DNA from: Accumulibacter phosphatis | GTDB lineage: Bacteria > Pseudomonadota > Gammaproteobacteria > Burkholderiales > Rhodocyclaceae | Reading direction: 5' to 3' | Assembly: GCF_000024165.1 (NCBI RefSeq) | Contig: NC_013194.1 | Location: 2,852,001-2,916,000 of the forward strand | Length of the DNA: 64,000 nt | Shown: one piece after another, positions 44,317 through 51,649 of the stretch | How the letters are laid out: every line of letters begins with the position of its first letter | Position numbering within the stretch: position 1 is the first letter of the stretch | Translations under genes and position numbers: made by a program | Notes under the pieces: generated by a model | What the model was told of the DNA's origin: nothing | Seen by the model: only the letters and a program-made list of their open reading frames with translations | Database searches by the model: none

Positions 44317-45330
44317 ATGAGCTTCCAACCCGTTCATTTCTATCAGACCGGCACCTTCACGGTCGGTAATCGCCTGCTGGCTCAGGAAGAACGCAGTGTC
44401 CAGGCCAACATGGAACGTACCAATTCACTCAACTCCGGACACCGTGCCTGTCAGGGCTGCGGTGAAGCGCTTGGCGCTCGCTATGCCATTGACGCCGCGA
44501 TGAAAGCCGCCAGCGGTCGCCTGATTGCCGCCAATGCTACCGGTTGCCTCGAGGTCTTCTCGACGCCCTACCCGGAAACTTCGTGGCAGATCCCCTGGAT
44601 CCACTCGCTGTTCGGCAACACGGCGGCGGTGGCCACCGGCATCGCCGCAGCCATCAAGGTCAAGCGCCACAAAGGCCAGATGGGCGATGTTCGCGTCGTC
44701 GCCCAGGGTGGTGACGGGGGGACCACGGACATCGGTTTCGGCTGCCTGTCGGGAATGTTCGAACGTAACGACGACGTTCTCTACATCTGCTACGACAACG
44801 GCGGTTACATGAACACCGGCGTCCAGCGCAGTTCCGCCACCCCACCAGCAGCCCGCACAGCGACCACCATGCCGGTCGGCCCCGAGCCGGGCAATGCCTT
44901 CGGGCAGGGCAAGTTCGTGCCGGCGATCGCCATGGCCCACGAGATCCCCTATGTCGCGACCGCCACCGTCGCCGACCTCCGCGATCTCGAATACAAGGTC
45001 ACCAAAGCGATGGGAATGCGCGGTGCGCGCTACATCCACATCCTGGTCCCCTGCCCGCTCGGTTGGGGAGCGGCCTCCGAAGACACCATCAAGTTGGCGC
45101 GTCTGGCCAAGGAAACCGGTATTTTCCCGGTCTTCGAAGCGGAGGGCGGCGAACTCACGAGTTCGCTCAAGATCCGCCGCCAGCAGCCTGTTGAAGAGTA
45201 TCTGAAACTCCAGAAGCGCTACGCGCACCTGTTCGGCAAGACGCCGGCGGTAGCAACGATCGCTCGCCTGCAGGCGGCGGCAGACAAGAACATTCGCAAA
45301 TACGGACTGCTCGACCAGGAGGCGAACTGA
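44317..45330 (+). CDS. porB: 2-oxoacid:acceptor oxidoreductase, beta subunit (TPP-binding)
   Basis: A 337-residue beta subunit with ACQGCGEALGARYAI (Fe-S/TPP region CxxC), TGCLEVFSTPYPETSW, the TPP-Mg motif VVAQGGDGGTTDIGFG and YDNGGYMNTGVQRSSATPP. The residues that ligate the proximal [4Fe-4S] cluster in PFOR beta subunits are present in part (Cys in ACQGC and TGCLEVF). It starts 11 nt after porA and its stop overlaps the next ATG (TGATG), so all four subunits are probably translated as a unit. Confidence 0.9.
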   Translation: MSFQPVHFYQTGTFTVGNRLLAQEERSVQANMERTNSLNSGHRACQGCGEALGARYAIDAAMKAASGRLIAANATGCLEVFSTPYPETSWQIPWIHSLFGNTAAVATGIAAAIKVKRHKGQMGDVRVVAQGGDGGTTDIGFGCLSGMFERNDDVLYICYDNGGYMNTGVQRSSATPPAARTATTMPVGPEPGNAFGQGKFVPAIAMAHEIPYVATATVADLRDLEYKVTKAMGMRGARYIHILVPCPLGWGAASEDTIKLARLAKETGIFPVFEAEGGELTSSLKIRRQQPVEEYLKLQKRYAHLFGKTPAVATIARLQAAADKNIRKYGLLDQEAN

Positions 45331-46952
45331 TGGAAAAACCCTTTGCCATTACCCTAGACCCCGGCTCGTCGCTGGCCAATCACACCGGTTCGTGGCGGAC
45401 TTCCCGCCCGGTTTATCTTGACCGGCTACCGCCCTGCAACAAGCAGTGCCCAGCCGGCGAAGACATCCAGGGTTGGCTGTTCCACGCCGAGTCCGGCGAC
45501 TACGAAAGCGCCTGGCGGCATCTGACGAAAGACAATCCCTTCCCGGCCATCATGGGGCGCGTCTGCTATCACACCTGCGAGGGTGCCTGCAATCGCGGGC
45601 AACTCGACGCGCCGGTCGGCATCAATTCGGTCGAACATTTTCTCGGCGACGAAGCGCTCAAGCAAGGCTGGAAGCTCACGCCGCCGGCCAGCGAATCAGG
45701 CAAGCACGTCCTGGTGGTCGGCGCAGGCCCGTCGGGAATGTCGGCGGCCTACCACCTGCGCCGATTCGGGCACAGCGTCACACTCTACGAGGCTGGGCCC
45801 CTGCTCGGCGGTATGATGCGCTTCGGCATTCCCAAGTACCGCCTGCCGCGCGATATCCTGGAAGCGGAGATGCAACGGGTCGTCGACCTCGGCGTCACGG
45901 TGAAGCTGAACAGCAAGGTCGACAACATCCTGAAGACCATGGAGGAAGGCAAGTTCGATGCCGCCTTCCTGGCGGTCGGGGCGCACATCGGCAAGCGAGC
46001 GATGATCCCGGCCGGCGACGCAGCGAAAATCATCGACGCCATCTCGCTGCTGCGCAGCATGGAAGGTGAAGACAAGCCGCTGCTCGGTCGTCGCGTCGTC
46101 GTCTATGGCGGTGGCAATACGGCCATAGACGTGGCCCGAACGGCCAAGCGCATGGGTGCCGAACCGTTGATCGTCTATCGCCGCACGCGCGACAAAATGC
46201 CTGCACACGACTTCGAACTCGAGGAGGCGCTGCAGGAAGGCATCATGGTCAAGTGGCTGTCGACCATCAAACAGGCGCATGAGTCCTCGCTGACCATCGA
46301 AAAGATGGCTCTCGACAGCAAGGGTTTCCCGCAACCCACCGGCGAGTTCGAAACCATCGAGGCCGATTCTCTGGTGCTCGCGCTCGGCCAGGACGTCGAC
46401 CTCGGGCTGCTCGAGGGGGTTCCGGGGCTGAAGGTGACCGATGGTGTCGTCGAAGTCGGCCCCAACATGATGACCGGTTATGCGGGGATTTTCGCGGGCG
46501 GCGACATGGTTCCGGCCGAGCGCAACGTCACCGTCGGAATCGGCCACGGCAAACAGGCGGCGCGCCACATCGATGGCTGGTTGCGCGGCGAGCAGTACCT
46601 CCCGCCGGTCCAGCGCGAAGTGGCGACCTTCGACAAGCTCAACACCTGGTACTACGCCGATGCACCCAAGACGGTTCGCCCCATGCTCGACATCATTCGT
46701 CGGCAATCGACCTTCGATGAAGTCCAGGGCGCACTCGACGAGAGCAATGCCCTCTTCGAGGCCCGGCGTTGTCTGTCCTGCGGCAACTGTTTCGAATGCG
46801 ACAACTGTTACGGTGTCTGCCCCGACAACGCCGTAATCAAGCTCGGACCAGGCAATCGCTTCCAGTTCAACTACGACTACTGCAAGGGTTGCGGCATGTG
46901 CGTCGCCGAATGTCCCTGCGGTGCGATCAAGATGGAGGCCGAAGAAATCTGA
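45330..46952 (+). CDS. FAD/NAD(P)-binding, ferredoxin-domain subunit of the 2-oxoacid oxidoreductase
   Basis: A 540-residue GltD-type flavoprotein with a C-terminal ferredoxin. Order: N-terminal Fe-S cysteines (CNKQCPAGEDIQGWL, CYHTCEGACNRG, about residues 36-88), FAD site VVGAGPSGMSAAYHL (about 130), NADPH site VVYGGGNTAIDVARTAKRMGA, FAGGDMVPAERNV, then two clusters (CLSCGNCFECDNC...CP and CKGCGMCVAECPCG). It replaces the small PorD ferredoxin subunit and should pass electrons between the Fe-S core and NADP(H). An enzyme of this composition is known as 2-oxoglutarate:NADP+ oxidoreductase in Azoarcus evansii, a relative. TGATG coupling to porB supports a stoichiometric subunit. Confidence 0.85.
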   Translation: MEKPFAITLDPGSSLANHTGSWRTSRPVYLDRLPPCNKQCPAGEDIQGWLFHAESGDYESAWRHLTKDNPFPAIMGRVCYHTCEGACNRGQLDAPVGINSVEHFLGDEALKQGWKLTPPASESGKHVLVVGAGPSGMSAAYHLRRFGHSVTLYEAGPLLGGMMRFGIPKYRLPRDILEAEMQRVVDLGVTVKLNSKVDNILKTMEEGKFDAAFLAVGAHIGKRAMIPAGDAAKIIDAISLLRSMEGEDKPLLGRRVVVYGGGNTAIDVARTAKRMGAEPLIVYRRTRDKMPAHDFELEEALQEGIMVKWLSTIKQAHESSLTIEKMALDSKGFPQPTGEFETIEADSLVLALGQDVDLGLLEGVPGLKVTDGVVEVGPNMMTGYAGIFAGGDMVPAERNVTVGIGHGKQAARHIDGWLRGEQYLPPVQREVATFDKLNTWYYADAPKTVRPMLDIIRRQSTFDEVQGALDESNALFEARRCLSCGNCFECDNCYGVCPDNAVIKLGPGNRFQFNYDYCKGCGMCVAECPCGAIKMEAEEI

Positions 46953-47056
46953 GCGCGGCGTGGTTATGAGGCCGCGGAGCTTGTCACCCGGCGCAACGAC
47001 AGAAGCGCAACAATCAATCCCGACCCGGTGCCGTTGTCTGGGTCACCCACTCTGGG

Positions 47057-47089
47057 GACACTTCGGGCATAACGCTCGAAGTGTCTTTT
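47057..47089 (+). terminator. Hairpin plus T-run upstream of ppdK
   Basis: GACACTTCG (47057-47065) and CGAAGTGTC (47077-47085) form a 9-bp perfect stem with an 11-nt loop, followed by TTTT and a pyrimidine tract. It can end the oxidoreductase operon or act as a leader attenuator, being only 28 nt before the ppdK ATG. Confidence 0.65.
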
Positions 47090-47116
47090 CCTTCTTCCCC
47101 AACCCGCGAGGTATGT

Positions 47117-49846
47117 ATGCCAACTGAAACAAAGAACGTCTACGTGTTTGGTGCCGCCCGAACCGACGGCGACGCCAAGATGAAGAATATACTCGGAGGC
47201 AAAGGCGCCAACCTTGCCGAAATGTGCCGACTGGGAATCGCAGTACCTCCCGGTTTCACGGTCAGTACCGAAGCCTGCACCGTCTATACCGAGCAGGGCA
47301 AGGACGCCGTGTTCAAGCTGATCGAGGCTGAAGTCTTGCAGGGCGTGGCTTTCGTTGAACAGGAAATGGGGAAGAATTTCGGCGACTCGTCGGATCCGCT
47401 GCTACTGTCGGTGCGTTCGGGTTCGCGCGCGTCGATGCCAGGCATGATGGACACCATCCTCAACCTCGGCCTCAATGACGAGGCGGTGGTCGGACTGGCT
47501 CGCAAGGCCAACAACGAGCGTTTTGCCTGGGACTCCTATCGCCGCTTCGTGCAGATGTACGGTGACGTCGTGATGGGCCTCAAGCCGGTATCGAAGGAAG
47601 ATCACGATCCCTTCGAAGTCGTCATCGACATGCTCAAGGAGAAGAAGGGTGTTGAACTCGATACCGATCTCGACACCGACGACCTGAAGGAGTTGGTGCT
47701 GCGTTTCAAGGGCTTGATTCGTGCCCGCGTCGGCCGTGAGTTCCCGACCGATCCCTGGGAACAGCTCTGGGGGGCAGTGAATGCGGTCTTTCAGAGCTGG
47801 AATAACGACCGCGCCAAGGTATACCGCGAGCTGAACGATATCCCGGATTCGTGGGGCACCGCCGTCAACGTCCAGGCCATGGTCTTCGGCAATCTGGGCG
47901 ACAACAGCGGCACCGGCGTCGCCTTCACGCGTGACGCAGGGACTGGTGAGGACCTGTTCAACGGCGAGTTCCTGGTCAATGCCCAGGGTGAAGACGTCGT
48001 CGCCGGTACCCGCACGCCGCAACAGGTCACTCTCGAGGGTTCGCGCCGCTGGGCCAAACTGGCGATGGTCAGCGAAGACGAGCGACGGACCAGGTTCCCG
48101 TCGCTCGAGGAACTGATGCCCGACATCTACCAGCAGCTCCTGCAGGCCGAAACCAAGCTCGAAAAGCACTACTCCGACATGCAGGATGTCGAGTTCACGA
48201 TCCAGGAAGGCCGCCTGTGGATGCTGCAAACCCGCAACGGCAAGCGCACTGGTTCAGCGATGGTGCGCATCGCCATGGAAATGCTGCGCCAGGGCATCAT
48301 CGATGAGAAGGAAGCCTTGCGCCGCGTCGACCCGGAGCGCCTCAACGAACTCCTGCACCCGGTTTTTGACCCGATCGAGATCAAGAAGGCACGTTCCATC
48401 GCGCACGGCCTGCCGGCTTCGCCCGGCGCCGCGACCGGTCAGATCGTCTTCTTCGCCGACGAAGCCGAGGAATGGGTCAGAAAGGGCAAGGACGTGATCC
48501 TGGTACGCCAGGAAACCTCTCCTGAGGACCTGCGCGGAATGAGTGTCGCCAAGGGAATTCTGACCGCCCGCGGCGGGATGACCTCGCACGCAGCCGTTGT
48601 GGCACGTGGCATGGGTAAGTGCTGCATCTCTGGCGCTGGCGCGGTGCGCGTCGATTACCATGCACGCACGATGTCGGTCGGCAACGAGACTTGGGCGGAA
48701 GGAGACTGGCTTTCGCTCGACGGTTCGACCGGCGAAGTCTACCTGGGCCAGGTAGCCACGAAGGAAGCGGAACTGACCGGCGACTTCGGAACGCTGATGG
48801 ATCTGGCCGATCATCACAAGAAACTGGCCGTGCGCGCCAACGCCGATACGCCCGACGATGCCAGGGCGGCACGCACCTTCGGTGCCAAGGGTATCGGCCT
48901 GTGCCGTACCGAGCACATGTTCTTCGAGGGGGAACGTATCAAGGCGGTTCGGGAAATGATCCTTGCTGACGACGAAGCCGGACGGCGCCGCGCGCTGGCC
49001 AAGCTGCTGCCGATGCAGCGTGGCGACTTCGAAGGACTGTTCCGCGAGATGAGCGGCCTGGCGGTCACCATTCGCCTGCTCGACCCGCCGCTCCACGAGT
49101 TCGTTCCTCACGATGAAGCCAACCAGAAGATCATGGCTCACGAGATGAACGTTCCACTGGGCGTGATCAAGATGCGCGTCGACGACCTGCACGAATTCAA
49201 CCCGATGATGGGTCATCGCGGCTGCCGCCTCGGTATCAGCTACCCGGAGATCACCGAAATGCAGACGCGGGCGATCCTCGAAGCCGGTCTGAACATGAAG
49301 GCGAAGGGTTTCGATGTCAAGGCCGAAATCATGATTCCGCTGGTCGGCACCGTTCGCGAATTCAACGCTCAGGCGCGTGTCATCCGTCAGACCGCAGCGG
49401 CCGTTTTCCATGAGCGCGGCGAGGCACTCGACTACCTGCTCGGGACGATGATCGAAACCCCTCGTGCCGCCCTGATCGCCGACAGTATCGGCCAGCAGGC
49501 GCAGTTCTTCTCCTTCGGCACCAACGACCTGACGCAAATGACCATGGGTTTTTCGCGCGACGACGCCGGCAAGTTTCTGCCGAGCTATCTGAAAGATGGC
49601 ATGTACGAGCGCGACCCCTTCCAGTCGATCGACCAGAAGGGCGTCGGCCTGCTGGTGAAGATGGCCGTCGAGAAAGGTCGTTCGGTCCGCCCGAGCATCA
49701 AGCTGGGCGTCTGCGGGGAGCACGGAGGCGACCCGGCATCGATCGAGTTCTTCCACCGCAGCGGTCTCGACTACGTGAGCTGCTCGCCGTTCCGGGTGCC
49801 GATCGCCCGGCTGGCGGCTGCCCAGGCAGCCATCAACAACGAGTAG
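47117..49846 (+). CDS. ppdK: Pyruvate, phosphate dikinase
   Basis: A 909-residue PPDK interconverting pyruvate, ATP and phosphate with PEP, AMP and PPi. The N-terminal nucleotide-binding part begins VFGAARTDGDAKMKN then LGGKGANLAEMCRLG; the central phosphohistidine is His491 in RGGMTSHAAVVARGMGK; the C-terminal PEP/pyruvate barrel has GLCRTEHMFFEG, HRGCRLGISYPEI, FSFGTNDLTQMTMGFSRDD and GVCGEHGGDPASIEFF. ATG 47117 has a GAGG Shine-Dalgarno. It lies after the pyruvate oxidoreductase operon and would lift pyruvate to PEP for gluconeogenesis; PPi use or release is relevant in polyphosphate accumulators. Confidence 0.97.
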   Translation: MPTETKNVYVFGAARTDGDAKMKNILGGKGANLAEMCRLGIAVPPGFTVSTEACTVYTEQGKDAVFKLIEAEVLQGVAFVEQEMGKNFGDSSDPLLLSVRSGSRASMPGMMDTILNLGLNDEAVVGLARKANNERFAWDSYRRFVQMYGDVVMGLKPVSKEDHDPFEVVIDMLKEKKGVELDTDLDTDDLKELVLRFKGLIRARVGREFPTDPWEQLWGAVNAVFQSWNNDRAKVYRELNDIPDSWGTAVNVQAMVFGNLGDNSGTGVAFTRDAGTGEDLFNGEFLVNAQGEDVVAGTRTPQQVTLEGSRRWAKLAMVSEDERRTRFPSLEELMPDIYQQLLQAETKLEKHYSDMQDVEFTIQEGRLWMLQTRNGKRTGSAMVRIAMEMLRQGIIDEKEALRRVDPERLNELLHPVFDPIEIKKARSIAHGLPASPGAATGQIVFFADEAEEWVRKGKDVILVRQETSPEDLRGMSVAKGILTARGGMTSHAAVVARGMGKCCISGAGAVRVDYHARTMSVGNETWAEGDWLSLDGSTGEVYLGQVATKEAELTGDFGTLMDLADHHKKLAVRANADTPDDARAARTFGAKGIGLCRTEHMFFEGERIKAVREMILADDEAGRRRALAKLLPMQRGDFEGLFREMSGLAVTIRLLDPPLHEFVPHDEANQKIMAHEMNVPLGVIKMRVDDLHEFNPMMGHRGCRLGISYPEITEMQTRAILEAGLNMKAKGFDVKAEIMIPLVGTVREFNAQARVIRQTAAAVFHERGEALDYLLGTMIETPRAALIADSIGQQAQFFSFGTNDLTQMTMGFSRDDAGKFLPSYLKDGMYERDPFQSIDQKGVGLLVKMAVEKGRSVRPSIKLGVCGEHGGDPASIEFFHRSGLDYVSCSPFRVPIARLAAAQAAINNE

Positions 49847-49943
49847 ACTCCCGGGTCGGCTGGCAGGCCACTTCCCCACCTGTACGCTGCTGTGCAGGAC
49901 GGGGAAGCGAGTCGGGGCTGGCGCTTCGACCTTTCAAGACGAC

Positions 49944-49976
49944 GAGCACCCCTGGCCCCCAGGGGTGCTCTTTTTT
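49944..49976 (+). terminator. Rho-independent terminator after ppdK
   Basis: GAGCACCCCTGG (49944-49955), loop CCC, CCAGGGGTGCTC (49959-49970) and six T residues: a 12-bp perfect stem, the clearest terminator in the window. It isolates ppdK from tgt. Confidence 0.92.
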
Positions 49977-50100
49977 GCTTCGCCGGCAAGCCCGATGAAG
50001 GGCTGGGGTTGCCGCTGACTGAGCTTGTGCAACGCCGAACGTCCGCGCTGTCCGCTTTCTGCGGCCGGCGGCTGGAGCTCGCTGACACTCCCTTGATGAC

Positions 50101-51216
50101 ATGAACTTCCAGCTTCTGGCCAGTGACGGTGCTGCTCGTTGCGGCCGCCTCACTCTCACCCACGGCACAGTGGACACGCCGGCCTTCATGCCGGTCGGCA
50201 CCTACGGAACGGTCAAGGCAATGACGCCCCGCGACCTGACCGCGACGGGCGCGCAGATCTGCCTCGGCAACACCTTCCACCTCTGGCTGCGCCCCGGGCT
50301 CGAAGTCATCGCTGCGCATGGCGGCCTGCACCGCTTCATGGGCTGGAATGGGCCGATCCTCACCGACTCCGGCGGTTTCCAGGTCTTTTCCCTCGGTGCG
50401 CTGCGCAAGATCAGCGAGGAGGGAGTCCGCTTCCAGTCGCCGGTCAACGGCGACCGCCTGTTCCTGACGCCCGAGGAATCCATGCGCATCCAGCACGTGC
50501 TCAACTCCGACATCGCGATGATCCTCGACGAATGCACGCCCTACCCCGCCGACCATGCAGTGGCAGCCGCGTCAATGTGCCTGTCGCTGCGCTGGGCACG
50601 GCGCTCGCGTGACCGGCACGACGAAATCGGCAACGCCAACGCCCTGTTCGGCATCGTCCAGGGCGGCATGTACGAAGACTTGCGTGACGAATCGCTGGCC
50701 GCGCTCATCGATATCGGCTTCGCGGGCTTCGCGATCGGCGGCCTGTCAGTCGGGGAACCGAAGGACGACATGGCGCGAATTCTGGCGCACACCGCACCGC
50801 GCCTGCCGCAGGACAGGCCACGCTACCTGATGGGCGTCGGCACACCTGAGGATCTCGTCGCCGCCGTCGGCGCCGGCATCGACATGTTCGACTGCGTACT
50901 GCCGACGCGCAATGCACGCAACGGCCACTTCTTTACCCGCTACGGCGACATCCGGATCAGGAACGCCTGCCACAAGAGCGACCCGCGCCCACTCGACGCG
51001 AGTTGCGAATGCTATACCTGCCGGAACTTCTCGCGCGCCTACCTTCATCATCTGAACCGCACCGGCGAAATCCTCGGCGCGCATCTCGGCACGCTGCACA
51101 ACCTCCACTACTACCAGGTCCTGATGCACGAGTTGCGCAAGGCGATAGCGAGCGGGACGCTGGCGTCAACCGTTTCGGCCTTCCAGCGCGCACGCGCTCA
51201 GCCGACGACAGCATAG
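50101..51216 (+). CDS. tgt: tRNA-guanine transglycosylase
   Basis: A 371-residue TGT that swaps guanine-34 for preQ1 in GUN-anticodon tRNAs. Motifs: TPAFMPVGTYGTVKAMTP, LGNTFHLWLRPG, ILTDSGGFQVFSLG (catalytic/base-binding Asp), GGLSVGEPKDDM, the second catalytic Asp in MFDCVLPTRNARNG, and the zinc site CECYTCRNF followed by YLHHL. Full length. It heads the tgt-yajC-secD-secF run; queA, usually adjacent, is at 17702. Confidence 0.97.
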   Translation: MNFQLLASDGAARCGRLTLTHGTVDTPAFMPVGTYGTVKAMTPRDLTATGAQICLGNTFHLWLRPGLEVIAAHGGLHRFMGWNGPILTDSGGFQVFSLGALRKISEEGVRFQSPVNGDRLFLTPEESMRIQHVLNSDIAMILDECTPYPADHAVAAASMCLSLRWARRSRDRHDEIGNANALFGIVQGGMYEDLRDESLAALIDIGFAGFAIGGLSVGEPKDDMARILAHTAPRLPQDRPRYLMGVGTPEDLVAAVGAGIDMFDCVLPTRNARNGHFFTRYGDIRIRNACHKSDPRPLDASCECYTCRNFSRAYLHHLNRTGEILGAHLGTLHNLHYYQVLMHELRKAIASGTLASTVSAFQRARAQPTTA

Positions 51217-51219
51217 TGG

Positions 51220-51225
51220 TATAAT
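51220..51225 (+). promoter_or_regulatory. Perfect -10 box (TATAAT) upstream of yajC
   Basis: TATAAT at 51220-51225 preceded by TGG (near extended -10), four nt after the tgt stop and 39 nt before the yajC start. No good -35 is seen. It would let yajC-secDF be transcribed apart from tgt. Confidence 0.5.
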
Positions 51226-51264
51226 TGTTGGTTTCGTTGAAATTATTCATCTTAGGAGACTGAT

Positions 51265-51591
51265 GTGCTAATCAGCACTGCCCACGCCCAGACTGCTGCA
51301 GCGACCGACCCAACCGGTGGTTTCATGCAACTCCTGCCGATCATTCTGATGTTCGTCGTCCTCTACTTCCTGATGATTCGGCCGCAGATGAAGCGAGCTA
51401 AGGAGCACAAGGCCCTGATCGAAGGCCTCGCCAAGGGTGATGAAGTGGTCACTGGCGGCGGCATCGCCGGCCGAGTCACTCGCGTCAGCGACAGCTTCAT
51501 CGCTCTCCAGATCGCCGAAGCCGTCGAAATACACGTTCAGAAACAGGCTGTTACGCTTGTCTTGCCAAAAGGCACTCTGAAAGAGCTTTAA
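51265..51591 (+). CDS. yajC: Preprotein translocase accessory subunit YajC
   Basis: A 108-residue inner-membrane protein with one transmembrane helix (LLPIILMFVVLYFLMI) followed by RPQMKRAKEHKALIEGLAKGDEVVTGGGIAG, the YajC signature. It starts at GTG 51265 (GTG CTA ATC) with a TAGGAG Shine-Dalgarno; the ATG two nt earlier is out of frame and stops at once. YajC associates with SecDF-SecYEG. First gene of the yajC-secD-secF run. Confidence 0.95.
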   Translation: MLISTAHAQTAAATDPTGGFMQLLPIILMFVVLYFLMIRPQMKRAKEHKALIEGLAKGDEVVTGGGIAGRVTRVSDSFIALQIAEAVEIHVQKQAVTLVLPKGTLKEL

Positions 51592-51649
51592 CCAACCGCC
51601 GGGCGCCGCCCCCTCGTGGTCGCCCGCGCCATTCTGACTGCATGCATCC

